NCBI GenBank assembly: GCA_029776225.1
Contig: JAKOTR010000004.1
Coordinates: 1 to 64,000 of the forward strand
Direction: 5' to 3'
DNA: 64,000 nt
From: Acidobacteriota bacterium
GTDB lineage: Bacteria; Acidobacteriota; Terriglobia; Bryobacterales; Bryobacteraceae
Positions 1-9,044 of this stretch are shown here, piece after piece. Under the pieces are notes generated by a model. The model was not told where the DNA came from. It did not search any database and was given only the letters and a program-made list of their open reading frames with translations. The translations under genes were made by a program, and so were the position numbers. Positions within the stretch are counted from its first letter, which is position 1. Each line of letters opens with the position of its first letter.

Positions 1-2
1 AA

Positions 3-542
3 GCGGTCCGCGGTCCGCTTGAGTCCGCCGAATCCCCCACCGATATCGAGCGCTTCAGGTGGCCGGAGGCCGAAGAGTGGGACCTGACGGGGCTCAGGCA
101 ACAGGCGCTCGAATGGAAGGATTATCCCATCCTGTGCGGCTCGTACGAGCCCTTTTATCTGTACAGCCGCATGCGCGGCATGGAGCGCGCGCTCGCGGAC
201 CGCCACCATGACGACGGCGCGATCCGCCCGCTCATCCCGGACCTGCTCGATATCGGCATCGATATCCTCAACCCGATCCAATGGCGCTGCCGCGGCATGG
301 ACCGCGCCGCCCTGGCACGGGATTTCGGTGCGCGGGTCGTTTTCCACGGCGGAATCGATAACCAGCAAACGCTCCCATTCGGAACTGTTGAGGACGTCCG
401 CCGCGAGGTCGAAGACAACCTTGCGCTCTTCTCGGGCTGCAAGGGCTACATCGTCGCGCCGTGCCATAACATCCAGGCAAATACTCCCACCGCGAACATC
501 GTCGCGATGTACGAGGCGGTAAACAGGAAAGGAGCAGCGTAA
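3..542 (+). CDS. URO-D family (uroporphyrinogen decarboxylase/methyltransferase-like) protein, 5'-partial, apparent internal deletion
   Basis: The reading frame is open from the left edge to the TAA at 540-542. The C-terminal half carries clear URO-D superfamily sequence: a DGAIRPLIPDLLDIGIDILN block, then FHGGIDNQQTLPFGT and APCHNIQANTP. Family members include methyl-corrinoid methyltransferases as well as haem enzymes, and this substrate pattern fits the former better (inference). The N-terminal SYEPFYLYSRMRGMERALAD block is followed directly by HHDDGAIRPL. From memory, relatives have roughly 90-100 residues of the TIM barrel between these blocks, so the protein may be broken. It lies 8 bp upstream of a nitrilase-family gene and is probably co-transcribed with it. 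Confidence 0.7.
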   Translation, partial: AVRGPLESAESPTDIERFRWPEAEEWDLTGLRQQALEWKDYPILCGSYEPFYLYSRMRGMERALADRHHDDGAIRPLIPDLLDIGIDILNPIQWRCRGMDRAALARDFGARVVFHGGIDNQQTLPFGTVEDVRREVEDNLALFSGCKGYIVAPCHNIQANTPTANIVAMYEAVNRKGAA

Positions 543-550
543 TCGAAGCA

Positions 551-1402
551 ATGGCCGTATTACAGGTTTCATGCGTGCAGATGCACTGGGCGAGGCCGCT
601 GGAAGAGAACCTGGCGAAGACGCTGGACTACATCAAGTCCGCCGCCGCCTGCGGCAGCCGCGTGGTGTTGTTCCCCGAGGCCAACCTTACCAGCTATTAC
701 TTCCCTTACGTCATTCAACTGGACCCGGCCAAGGTGTGTGAAGCGCTGGATGCAGTCTGCCGGGCGGCCCGCGAGCACAACATCTGGGTGATCGTGGGCA
801 CGATCCGCAAGACGAGCGACCGGCACCTGAACCTGGCGCACGTCATCTCGCCGGAGGGCGCCATCGTCCACGAGTACGCCAAGATCAACATGGCGGGCCG
901 CGACGAGCAACAGTACTGCCGCGGCGGGAATAAGCTCTCGCTGTTTGAAATCGACGGCGTCCTGTGCACGCTGGTGATCTGCCGCGACGGCCGCCACCCG
1001 GAGCTCTACAGGCTGCCGGCCATGGCAGGTGCGCAGATCCTTTTCCACCCCTCGTGCAGCTCGGACGAGATCGAGGCGGTGGCATGGAAGCGAATCTCCG
1101 GGCGCGCGCAGCAGCCCGTGGGCCCTAACACAAAAATCTTCCACTGTGTCGCCAACACGGTGGGACAGTCGCCGGACGGCAAGCAGACATCGAGCGGCGC
1201 TTCCTTCATACGGGAACCGAACGGCCTTCCGCTGGCGGAAGCCGGTTACTACCAGGAAGAGATGATCACCGCGGTGCTGGATCTTTCACGGGCGGACCGG
1301 TCGTATATCCTCGACAGCATGAAGAATCCGCCGTTTCTACGCGAACACTGGGCGCGGATGGTGGAAGAAGTCAAGCAAAGGGCGTCGCTGCGGCCTGAAT
1401 AG
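551..1402 (+). CDS. carbon-nitrogen hydrolase (nitrilase superfamily)
   Basis: A 283-residue protein of usual length for one nitrilase/amidase domain. The family's Glu-Lys-Cys catalytic triad can be placed: E43 in LFPEANL, K111 in HEYAKINMAG and C144 in LVICRDGRHPE. Such enzymes hydrolyse amides, nitriles or carbamoyl compounds in the cytoplasm; no signal peptide is seen. The exact substrate cannot be read from the sequence. The ATG at 551 follows the stop of the URO-D gene by 8 bp, so the two are likely one operon. The 3' end overlaps the end of the convergent methyltransferase gene by 32 bp. Confidence 0.88.
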   Translation: MAVLQVSCVQMHWARPLEENLAKTLDYIKSAAACGSRVVLFPEANLTSYYFPYVIQLDPAKVCEALDAVCRAAREHNIWVIVGTIRKTSDRHLNLAHVISPEGAIVHEYAKINMAGRDEQQYCRGGNKLSLFEIDGVLCTLVICRDGRHPELYRLPAMAGAQILFHPSCSSDEIEAVAWKRISGRAQQPVGPNTKIFHCVANTVGQSPDGKQTSSGASFIREPNGLPLAEAGYYQEEMITAVLDLSRADRSYILDSMKNPPFLREHWARMVEEVKQRASLRPE

Positions 1403-2135
1403 CCTCGCCGTCCGCCGTTTCCGATTCGCGCCCCACCCTCCGCAGGACCGCGATGATGTTGCTGCGCAGGATCCTGAGCGGCGGGATATCGGAGATCCGC
1501 ATGAAAAGCTTTTCGATCCAGGAGAGGAGGGGGATTCTTTCCGTCACCGGCGTCGAGTTGATCAGGTCCAGGGATACGATGTCGAACCCGCACTCGCGAG
1601 CGAGCCTGCGGATTTTCCGAACGGTGTTCAGCCGGTAGCGGGTCGGGAAAACATCTTCCTCCCGACGTCCTTCCAGCCACAAGGCCAGCGCATTCTTGAG
1701 CCGCTGCGGAAGCAGCGAAGCGATGAGGAATTGATAGTTCAGATAGTTCGGGGTGTGGAAAATCAGCAGCCCGTGGGGCTTCAGAAGGCGATGGATGTGC
1801 TTCAGCGCCGCCTTTGGCTCCTCGACATGCTCCATGACCATATTTGCCGTGATCAGGTCAAAGCATCCCGAGCGAAACGGAGCGTGCTCCATGTCGCCGG
1901 CGACGCGATATTTCACGGTCTTATTGTCAACCAGGCTGGAAAAATCCATGTCGATTCCCGCCAGCAGCACCCCCTCCGGAAGTACGGAAAACTCTTCCCG
2001 CCGCATCCACCGCGGAAAAATGCCCCGGCCGCAGCCGACATCCAGCCAGCGCATGCCCGGCCGGACAAACCGGATCAACGTGTCGCGATATGCGTATTGT
2101 GAATTGAGAAACGCCCTCCGGGTGCGTTGCGCCAT
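1371..2135 (-). CDS. class I SAM-dependent methyltransferase
   Basis: A 254-residue protein with a Rossmann methyltransferase core. The SAM-binding glycine loop is WLDVGCGRG near residue 31, and the post-I motifs include DLITANMVMEHVEEP and LKPHGLLIFHTPNYL. This Methyltransf_11/23-like pattern is common in enzymes acting on lipids, quinones or sugars; the substrate is unknown. It has no signal peptide. The gene is convergent with the nitrilase gene, and the two coding regions overlap tail to tail. Upstream, on the same strand, lies tRNA-Lys. Confidence 0.82.
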   Translation of the reverse strand: MAQRTRRAFLNSQYAYRDTLIRFVRPGMRWLDVGCGRGIFPRWMRREEFSVLPEGVLLAGIDMDFSSLVDNKTVKYRVAGDMEHAPFRSGCFDLITANMVMEHVEEPKAALKHIHRLLKPHGLLIFHTPNYLNYQFLIASLLPQRLKNALALWLEGRREEDVFPTRYRLNTVRKIRRLARECGFDIVSLDLINSTPVTERIPLLSWIEKLFMRISDIPPLRILRSNIIAVLRRVGRESETADGEAIQAAATPFA

Positions 2136-2194
2136 CCCCGCCTCCGAGCAGGTTTAACATTCCTGGGGTTAGGATACGACGGACCGAAAAGAAA

Positions 2195-2270
2195 TGGTGA
2201 GCGCGGCGGGATTCGAACCCACGACCCTCTGGTTAAAAGCCAGATGCTCTACCTGCTGAGCTACGCGCCC
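2195..2270 (-). tRNA. tRNA-Lys (anticodon TTT)
   Basis: Read on the minus strand, a full 76-nt cloverleaf is visible. The acceptor stem GGGCGCG pairs with CGCGCTC (one G-U), followed by discriminator A and an encoded CCA (positions 2195-2197). The D arm contains AGCTCAGCAGGTAGAGC. The anticodon stem-loop is TCTGG-CTTTTAA-CCAGA, giving anticodon TTT. The T loop is GGTTCGAATCC. All canonical elements are present. Confidence 0.97.
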
Positions 2271-2338
2271 CCGCTCAACATTACGATAACACACCAAATA
2301 TCGTCCCCCTAGCCTTTCTTTCATGGCACAATGTTCGC

Positions 2339-3949
2339 ATGCCAGATAAAGTCATCCTAGTAGCAAGCGGAGATCTGCGGCCATCGGCTAACCTGACGTG
2401 CTGGGAAGCCCAGAAGCGCGTTGAAGAGTGCGTCATGGCCGCAATCCGGCGCGAAGGCCGCGAGGTCGAACGCGGCCATCCGTACGACCCCGTCAAAGGC
2501 CATGGATTTATCGACAGCCAGAAGTACGGCATCGAGGTGTTCCGCCGCATTCCACCGGAGGCGCCGCTGGTCGTGGTCGAAGCAGTCTGGCAGTACAGCC
2601 AGCATGTGTTGCCCGGCCTGATCACCCATCGCGGGCCGATTCTCACCGTGGCGAACTGGAACGGCCAGTACCCCGGACTGGTGGGTCTGCTGAACCTGAA
2701 CGCCTCGCTGACCAAGGCGGGCGTGAAGTACAGCAGCCTGTGGAGCGCCGATTTCAGCGACGAGTTCTTCCTCAGCGGGCTGCGGCGCTGGCTGAACGGC
2801 GAAACCATCGTTCACGACGCAAGCCATGTCCGGAGCCTGCGCGATGTGAAATTGCCGGAGCAGGCGGCGAAGATCGGCGGCGAGGTGGCCAGTAACCTGA
2901 TCAAGAACAAGGCCATCATGGGCATCTTCGACGAAGGCTGCATGGGGATGTACAACGCAATCATTCCAGACGAATTGTTGCATCCCATCGGTGTGTTCAA
3001 AGAGCGGCTCAGCCAGTCGGCGCTGTTCGCGGCCATGCAGCGCGTCCCCGACGACGAAGCACGCGCCGTCCGGCAGTGGCTCGACGCCAAGGGCATGCGC
3101 TTCCTCACCGGCCCGAACCCGGAAACCGACCTCACCGACGACCAGATCCTTGAGCAGTGCAAGATGTACATAGCCGCGGTCCGCATCGCCGACGAGTTCG
3201 GCTGCGACGTCATCGGCATCCAGTATCAGCAGGGCTTGAAGGACCTGGCGCCCGCCTCGGACTTGGTCGAAGGGCTGCTGAACAACACCGACCGGCCGCC
3301 GGTTAAAGACCCGAAGACGGGGCGCGTGCTGTTCGAAGGCGAGCCTGTGCCGCACTTTAATGAAGTGGATGAGTGCGCGGGTCTCGATGCGCTGGTGACG
3401 AACCGTATCTGGCGGAAACTCGGCTTCGACCCCGAGACCACCCTTCACGACGTCCGCTACGGCGAGCCCTATCGCTGGAATGGGAAAGAGGAATTCGTCT
3501 GGGTGTTCGAAATCTCCGGCGCGGTTCCGCCGCAGCACCTGATCGGCGGTTATCGCGGCGCGGTCAGCCACCGCCAGCCGCCGATGTTCTTCCCGAAGGG
3601 CGGCGGAACGCTCAACGGCGTCAGCAAGCCCGGAGAGATCGTCTGGAGCCGGATCTTCGTGGAGGAGGGCCGGTTGAAGGCAGACCTCGGGCGCGCCAAA
3701 GTGGTCGAATTGCCCACGGAGGAGACACAGCGCCGCTGGAACGCCACCAACCCCGAATGGCCCATCATGCACGCAGTCACCTACGGCATCACCCGCGACC
3801 AGTTCATGGGGCGCCACAAGTCGAACCACATCCAGGTGGCTTACGGGCCGGATGCCCAGGGCGCGAACCTGGCGCTCGCGGCCAAGGCGGCAGCGTTCAG
3901 GGACCTGGGAATCGAAGTCAGCATCTGCGGCACTGAGACCGGGCTGTAG
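2339..3949 (+). CDS. L-fucose isomerase-like sugar isomerase
   Basis: A 536-residue cytoplasmic protein resembling the FucI/AraA-fold ketol isomerases. Matching blocks include WNGQYPGLVGLLNLNASL, FDEGCMGMYNAIIPDELL (with the acidic metal-ligand region) and, near the C terminus, GRHKSNHIQVAYG. The length is close to the ~590 residues of classical FucI. These enzymes interconvert aldose and ketose sugars such as fucose and fuculose using Mn2+. The annotated start ATG lacks a clear Shine-Dalgarno, and a CACAAT -10-like element lies only 6 bp upstream, so a leaderless message is possible (inference). The substrate is not proven; it may feed the aldolase at 8.0 kb. Confidence 0.7.
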   Translation: MPDKVILVASGDLRPSANLTCWEAQKRVEECVMAAIRREGREVERGHPYDPVKGHGFIDSQKYGIEVFRRIPPEAPLVVVEAVWQYSQHVLPGLITHRGPILTVANWNGQYPGLVGLLNLNASLTKAGVKYSSLWSADFSDEFFLSGLRRWLNGETIVHDASHVRSLRDVKLPEQAAKIGGEVASNLIKNKAIMGIFDEGCMGMYNAIIPDELLHPIGVFKERLSQSALFAAMQRVPDDEARAVRQWLDAKGMRFLTGPNPETDLTDDQILEQCKMYIAAVRIADEFGCDVIGIQYQQGLKDLAPASDLVEGLLNNTDRPPVKDPKTGRVLFEGEPVPHFNEVDECAGLDALVTNRIWRKLGFDPETTLHDVRYGEPYRWNGKEEFVWVFEISGAVPPQHLIGGYRGAVSHRQPPMFFPKGGGTLNGVSKPGEIVWSRIFVEEGRLKADLGRAKVVELPTEETQRRWNATNPEWPIMHAVTYGITRDQFMGRHKSNHIQVAYGPDAQGANLALAAKAAAFRDLGIEVSICGTETGL

Positions 3950-3963
3950 GTCTGTGCCGCTTC

Positions 3964-5346
3964 CTATCGCGGCAGCGCGAGCGCGCCGCTCCAGACTTCG
4001 AAGGGGCGGCCGCCGCGCTCGTCGTCTTTATAGAGCGCCAGGTAGGTCATTACCCAGTGCTGCGTAAACGCCTCATCCGCCGGCTTGGCGCGCGCCAGCT
4101 CGTGGACCACGCGCCAGGTGCCCGTGTTCAGGTAGTGCTGTTGGAAGCTTCTCCCCTCCCGCGCTTTGAGAGGCACGACCGCCTGGCTGTGGGTATGTCC
4201 GTATACGATCGTCTGCGCCCACTTGGCAGCTTCTTCCTTCAGTGCATCGCGATAAGACGGCCGCCCGTCGCCTCCATCGGTGCGCTTGCTCAGCCAGCTT
4301 GAAAAGCTGCTGAGCCTCTTGAGCGATACTCCCCGCGAGAACTTCAGCGCCAGCGCCAGCTTCTTCAGCGTCCCCGGAGGAAGAAACGCGCTTCGCGCGC
4401 GGACGAAATCCAGTTTCAGAAAGTCTTGCACCAGTTCATCCCAAATCGCTTTCACCCTGGCCGCGGTTGCCTCATCCGGGCAGGTGCGCCGCAGCAGACC
4501 GTTCACCCACACCGGGATCAGCAGCAATGGCCGGACGTAGTCTATCTGGCGCAACCCTTCCACGCAGGCGGCCGGGAGCCGGCTGCCCAACTCCGCATTC
4601 ACGGTGGCCGCAAAGCGGTTCACCAGGTCCACCACGATCGCGTCGCCGATCGAGGAGGCGTTCCGATCCGCCTCGCAGTTCAGCGGATCGAACCTGTCGC
4701 CGTGGCGGAACCAGGCGCGATGCTGCTCGCAAAGCGACATGAGCTGCGGCGATTCCTCTGGACCGTGCGGGAACGGGCGGCAGGGCGAATTCGCCAGACA
4801 CATCGCCGAGACGATCCGTTCCCGGATGGCGTTGTACGCCTCGCCGGGCAGGTGCAGAAACCAATCGTGATTGCCGGCCACGTAATGCGTTCTGACCCTG
4901 AGCGGCACGCGGTCCCGCGACGCGAAGTCGCGCGACACTTTGGCGACGCCTCCGCTCGCCGTCGCCGGCGGCAACGTCATCACCTCACGCGAGTCGCTCA
5001 GACTGCGAAGCACCTCCAGCGACGGGCCGTTCGCCTCCAGAATCGAGTCGGTGATCTGCCTCACCTTTTCTTGAAACGCGGGGCTTGCCGGGTCCGACCA
5101 GGGACGCACGTACTCCGGATCCCGCGGCGAAACGCAGGGCCACAGCTCGGAGCGTATGAAGTCCAGAATGTCGCCGAGCAGCACCAGGTCCAGCTCTTCG
5201 ATGGGACGGTAGGTTCCGTCCCTGCGCCAAGAGGCGTCATAGGCCATGTCCCGCAGCCGCTCGCGGAAGACGCGAAAGGCAGTCGCCGGAATCGTCCCGC
5301 TGAAGGCGTTGTCGGAAAGATGAAGATCGCTGATGATGACGAGCAT
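3964..5346 (-). CDS. metallophosphoesterase family protein
   Basis: About 460 residues with the calcineurin-like phosphoesterase motifs in order: IISDLHLSD at the N terminus, LVLLGDILDF, HYVAGNHDWFLH and, late, IVYGHTHSQAVV. These supply the D-x-H, GD, GNHD and GH-x-H metal ligands of a dinuclear phosphatase. I chose the ATG at 5346 (MLVIISDLHL) because the family fold begins here. An upstream in-frame ATG at 5424 would add 26 unrelated residues reaching into the promoter of the divergent isomerase. The long insert between the GNHD and GHTH motifs is unassigned. The gene is convergent with the fucose-isomerase-like gene, 14 bp apart. Confidence 0.8.
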   Translation of the reverse strand: MLVIISDLHLSDNAFSGTIPATAFRVFRERLRDMAYDASWRRDGTYRPIEELDLVLLGDILDFIRSELWPCVSPRDPEYVRPWSDPASPAFQEKVRQITDSILEANGPSLEVLRSLSDSREVMTLPPATASGGVAKVSRDFASRDRVPLRVRTHYVAGNHDWFLHLPGEAYNAIRERIVSAMCLANSPCRPFPHGPEESPQLMSLCEQHRAWFRHGDRFDPLNCEADRNASSIGDAIVVDLVNRFAATVNAELGSRLPAACVEGLRQIDYVRPLLLIPVWVNGLLRRTCPDEATAARVKAIWDELVQDFLKLDFVRARSAFLPPGTLKKLALALKFSRGVSLKRLSSFSSWLSKRTDGGDGRPSYRDALKEEAAKWAQTIVYGHTHSQAVVPLKAREGRSFQQHYLNTGTWRVVHELARAKPADEAFTQHWVMTYLALYKDDERGGRPFEVWSGALALPR

Positions 5347-5455
5347 GCCTTGATCCGCAGAGCATACGATGTGCTTTGCCGGTGCGTCAACAGATCCGCA
5401 CTTTGCTATTCTGTTCACTGGCATTTAAATCCGGCACAAGGAGGAACATTAACCG

Positions 5456-6415
5456 GTGAGAGTCGGCGTTTTTACCGCATTGTTGGCTGATCTGCCGCTG
5501 GACAAGGTGCTGGCGAAGCTGAAGGCCATGGGCGTGGACACGGTGGAGCTGGGAACCGGCAACTATCCGGGCGACCCGCACTGCAAGCTCTCCATGCTGA
5601 ACGACCCCAAGGCGCTCGAGGAGTTCAAGAAGAAACTCGACGACAACGGCTTTACGATCAGCGCCCTGAGCTGTCACGGCGAGCCGCTGCATCCCAATCC
5701 GGAGATCGCGCGCAAGCACCAGGACGTCAACTGCCAGACGATTCTGCTGGCTGAGAAACTCGGCGTTCCCGTGGTCATTGATTTCTCCGGCTGCCCCGGC
5801 GACAACGAAGACGCCAAGTTTCCGAACTGGGTCACCTGCGCCTGGCCTCCGCACTTCCAGGACATCCTGAACTGGCAGTGGGAGAAGAAGGTGATCCCGT
5901 ACTGGAAGGAGCGAGCGAAGTTTGCCGCCGATCACGGCGTGAAGATCGCGCTTGAGATGCACCCCGGCTTCGTCGTCTACAACCCGGAGACGATGCTCAG
6001 ACTGCGCGACGCCGCCGGCCCGAGCATCGGCTGCAACTTCGACCCGAGCCACCTGTTCTGGCAAGGCATCGATCCCATCGCCGCTGTCCGCGTGCTCGGC
6101 GACTGCATCTTCCACGTCCATGCCAAGGATACGCAGTTGTATCCCTACAACCTTCCCAAGTGCGGCGTGCTCGACACCAAGAAGTACACCGACGAGCGCA
6201 ACCGGAGCTGGATCTTCCGCACCGTCGGCTATGGTCACGGCGCCGAGTGGTGGGGCGAGTTCATCTCCACGCTGAGAATGTACGGCTACGACTACGTGCT
6301 GTCGATGGAGCACGAGGACAGCCTGATGTCGCCGGAAGAAGGTTTGGCCAAGGGCGTGGCCTTCCTCCAGAACCTTGTAATCAAGGAAAAGCCGGGCGTC
6401 GCCTATTGGGCATAG
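5456..6415 (+). CDS. sugar phosphate isomerase/epimerase (xylose isomerase-like TIM barrel)
   Basis: A 319-residue AP-endonuclease-2/xylose-isomerase-like TIM barrel. Visible blocks are VDTVELGTGNYPGD, ISALSCHGEPLHPN, ALEMHPGFVVYNPETML, GCNFDPSHLFWQG and IFHVHAKDT. These carry the Glu, His and Asp metal ligands typical of sugar isomerases and inosose-type epimerases. The start is GTG, supported by a strong Shine-Dalgarno AAGGAGGAA at 5438-5446. There is no signal peptide. The substrate is unknown. A strong hairpin follows at 6441-6468. Confidence 0.83.
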   Translation: MRVGVFTALLADLPLDKVLAKLKAMGVDTVELGTGNYPGDPHCKLSMLNDPKALEEFKKKLDDNGFTISALSCHGEPLHPNPEIARKHQDVNCQTILLAEKLGVPVVIDFSGCPGDNEDAKFPNWVTCAWPPHFQDILNWQWEKKVIPYWKERAKFAADHGVKIALEMHPGFVVYNPETMLRLRDAAGPSIGCNFDPSHLFWQGIDPIAAVRVLGDCIFHVHAKDTQLYPYNLPKCGVLDTKKYTDERNRSWIFRTVGYGHGAEWWGEFISTLRMYGYDYVLSMEHEDSLMSPEEGLAKGVAFLQNLVIKEKPGVAYWA

Positions 6416-6440
6416 GGCGCCGGCAATGCCAGAAACAGGC

Positions 6441-6468
6441 GGCGGACCGGGCACATGCCCGGTCCGCC
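6441..6468 (+). terminator. strong 12-bp stem-loop downstream of the sugar isomerase
   Basis: GGCGGACCGGGC (6441-6452) and GCCCGGTCCGCC (6457-6468) form a perfect 12-bp stem with a 4-nt loop, 26 bp after the stop codon. It is followed by CTTGC rather than a run of T, so it may be a weakly intrinsic terminator or an mRNA-stabilising hairpin. Confidence 0.55.
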
Positions 6469-6530
6469 CTTGCAAGACGCCCGCGGCCCGGGGAATCCGG
6501 ACTGCATTTGCGCCGTAAAGGACCCGAGCA

Positions 6531-7982
6531 TTGTGGCGCTCATCTCGCGGTAAAAGCCTGTTGATTGCGCTGCTATGCGTAGCCCTGGGCAGGCCGCAGG
6601 CGCAAGACCCCCAGCGCCCCAGCCACCTCCAGGCGCTCGTGGACGCCGCCCGGGCGTTGCCCGCCGAGTATCATGCCGACGCCCTGCTCCGGCTCGCCGC
6701 CACACCCGCGGTGGCCGATCCCGCCTGGAAACTGGAGCTGCTCGAAGAGGCTTTCTCCGTCGCCCCCAACGCCCTGAACCTTTACAAGCGCCGCTGCGCC
6801 GCGCAAACCCCGCGCAACACCCGCGAGTGGCTGTTGGGACAGGCCTTCAACCTCGAGGTGGACACGCTTTCGCTCCAGTGCCGGGCCGTGCGCGGGATGC
6901 TGCCGCTCGATGCCCGCCGCGCCCGGGAAATGTTCGCCCGCATACCCGCGCTGACGCCGCCGCAGACGGGTTGCGAAAGCGCGCTGATTCCCGACCTCCG
7001 GCTGTTCTACGAGACGCTGCAACTCGTGGCGGGGAACGACCCCTCCCTGATCATGGAGCGCATCCGGATGATTTCCTCGCCGGCGGAACTGGCGCCTGCC
7101 GCCGCGCTAATCCGTTCCGCGAAGCTTTCCCCTGACGATCGCCTCGCCCTCATCACGGCCTATGCGGACCGCCTCGCCGTCTTTGCGCGCAACAGCGAAT
7201 CCCTCGGCTCCGCCGCGCGCGATCCCGAACTCGCGAGCCAGCCGGTTGCCCTCGCCGAGGCGGCGCGGCGGGAAGGGATCGCCGTGGACGGCCTGATGCG
7301 CGCCTATCGCGAATTTCTGGCCGCCTGCCTTGGCGGCACGCGCTGTGAGGAGCCGGCCGGCAGCCTCGCCGCGAGCTGGCTCGAACGGTTCAATGAGAAG
7401 CTACGCCTGCCAGGGTATCTTGTCTCCACCGAACTGCTGCCGATCCCGCCCGAGAACATCCGCCCGCAAACCATGCGTCCGGCGGCGGAAACGCAGCTCT
7501 ATGCCTCGCCGGAAGCCCGGGAGCTTGACAGCCGCCTGCGCCGCCTGCGGACCCTGAGCGATTCGGCCTCGCACCGGGAAGAGGACTGGCGGGCCGAAGC
7601 GCAGCACATCCTCGGCGCATTGGAGCAATGGACCGCCGAGGGCGGCGACATCGCCGTCCACTTCCACGAGAAAGCAGGGTTTTACTTCGAGCTGCTCGAA
7701 ACGGCCCCCGCCGGCCCCGCTTCTGCGCGTATTGCCGCGAGCTGCGTTGCTTTTTTTGCGAACCATCCCCTTGCGAAAGCGCAGCCCTTGGAGTATCTGT
7801 TCGAGTTGCAGCGGCTGTTGAGCCTGGCCCGGCGCCAGCAGGACGCCGCGCCGCGCGCCGCCGGCCCGTTCGAGATCATCGAACGGCCAGGCGGAAGCAG
7901 CGCCGCGCTCGCGAGCGAGCTGGCGAATCCGCGCGACCCGGTAATCGCCGTCTACGCGGCGCTCGAACAGGCCGCCCGGTGA
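6531..7982 (+). CDS. hypothetical secreted protein
   Basis: A 483-residue protein that I do not recognise. The N terminus has a basic stretch and a hydrophobic core (RGKSLLIALLCVALG) ending near AQAQ-like residues, consistent with a signal peptide. The rest is alanine/leucine-rich and looks helical, perhaps a tetratricopeptide-like solenoid (DAARALPAEYHADALLRLAA, LELLEEAF); this is inference. The only start in frame upstream of the signal is TTG at 6531, so translation may be weak. The gene precedes the aldolase-BMC pair by 48 bp. Confidence 0.6.
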   Translation: MWRSSRGKSLLIALLCVALGRPQAQDPQRPSHLQALVDAARALPAEYHADALLRLAATPAVADPAWKLELLEEAFSVAPNALNLYKRRCAAQTPRNTREWLLGQAFNLEVDTLSLQCRAVRGMLPLDARRAREMFARIPALTPPQTGCESALIPDLRLFYETLQLVAGNDPSLIMERIRMISSPAELAPAAALIRSAKLSPDDRLALITAYADRLAVFARNSESLGSAARDPELASQPVALAEAARREGIAVDGLMRAYREFLAACLGGTRCEEPAGSLAASWLERFNEKLRLPGYLVSTELLPIPPENIRPQTMRPAAETQLYASPEARELDSRLRRLRTLSDSASHREEDWRAEAQHILGALEQWTAEGGDIAVHFHEKAGFYFELLETAPAGPASARIAASCVAFFANHPLAKAQPLEYLFELQRLLSLARRQQDAAPRAAGPFEIIERPGGSSAALASELANPRDPVIAVYAALEQAAR

Positions 7983-8030
7983 CTGAGCCAAAATTCTGTA
8001 AACTGTAGTGATCGCCGGACCGGAGTTCTC

Positions 8031-9044
8031 ATGGCAGCTAAACTTCAAGGCATTTTCGCTCCCACCCTGGTCCCGCTGGACGATCGCGGCCAGATCAATG
8101 AAGGGGAACTGCGCCGCTTCATCTCCTGGTTGATCGACAAAGGGATTCATGGGCTTTATCCCAACGGTTCCTGCGGTGAATTCATCCGCTTCACCGCCGA
8201 GGAGCGCCGCCGCATCACGCAGATCACCTGCGACGAGGCCCGCGGGCGGGTCCCGATTCTCGCCGGCGCCGCCGAGGCCAACGTGAAGGAGACGCTGGCC
8301 GCCTGCGAAGCCTACGCCGAAATGGGCGCCACCGCCGCAGCCATCGTCTCGCCGTACTACTACAAACTCAGCCCGGAATCGGTCTACGCCTACTTCGCCG
8401 AGATCGCGCGCCACAGCGTGCTTGACCTCACGCTCTACAACATTCCCATGTTCGCCAGCCCCATCGACGTGCCCACCATACGGCGGCTGGCCGAATTTCC
8501 GCGCATCATAGGTATCAAGGATTCCTCGGGCGATCTCGCGTTCATGATGCGCATGATCGCCGCGGTGCGCCCCATTCGCCCCGACTTTTCGTTCCTCACC
8601 GGATGGGAGGCCGTGCTGGCGCCGATGCTGATGATCGGCTGCGACGGCGGCACGAACGCCACCAGCAACGTGGTCCCGGAAGTCACCCGCCGCATCTATG
8701 AGCTGTGCCGCGCGGGAAAGTTCGAAGAAGCCATGGAATGGCAGCGCCGCGTCCTGGAACTCTTCGACATGATGCTGTACCCGTTCGAGTTCCCGAACGG
8801 CTTCCGCACCGGCATCGAGCTGCGCGGATTCCGCTTTGGCAAAGGGCGCCAGCCGCTCACCCCCGCGCAGCAGGCCGAGGGCGCCGCCCTGGCTTCCGTG
8901 CTCCAGTGCATTCTGGCGGATTTCAACGTAGTGGACCGCCCCGCCGCCGGCTGCGCGCCCCGCACCGGCCAGCCCCAGACCGACAAGATCGAACAGATGG
9001 TTTACGAAGTCATGCACGTGCTTGAGAAGAGGGGTGTGCTCTGA
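8031..9044 (+). CDS. DapA/NanA-family aldolase with C-terminal helix extension (candidate BMC cargo)
   Basis: A 337-residue class I aldolase of the dihydrodipicolinate synthase/N-acetylneuraminate lyase family. It has the carboxylate-binding GSCGE (46-50), the catalytic Tyr136 (LTLYNIPM) and Schiff-base Lys163 (IGIKDSSGD). Family members cleave 2-keto-3-deoxy sugars to pyruvate plus an aldehyde, or do the reverse. The family fold ends near residue 300. Residues 302-317 then form a Pro/Gly-rich linker, followed by an amphipathic helix (about 318-337, [17 protein letters not shown]). This is the usual look of a microcompartment encapsulation peptide. The stop codon overlaps the proposed start of the BMC shell gene. 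Confidence 0.88.
   Translation: MAAKLQGIFAPTLVPLDDRGQINEGELRRFISWLIDKGIHGLYPNGSCGEFIRFTAEERRRITQITCDEARGRVPILAGAAEANVKETLAACEAYAEMGATAAAIVSPYYYKLSPESVYAYFAEIARHSVLDLTLYNIPMFASPIDVPTIRRLAEFPRIIGIKDSSGDLAFMMRMIAAVRPIRPDFSFLTGWEAVLAPMLMIGCDGGTNATSNVVPEVTRRIYELCRAGKFEEAMEWQRRVLELFDMMLYPFEFPNGFRTGIELRGFRFGKGRQPLTPAQQAEGAALASVLQCILADFNVVDRPAAGCAPRTGQPQTDKIEQMVYEVMHVLEKRGVL

Noticed and set aside
5347-5424. N-terminal extension of the metallophosphoesterase from the ATG at 5424
   Set aside because: The added 26 residues are unlike the family and would reach towards the promoter of the divergent sugar isomerase.
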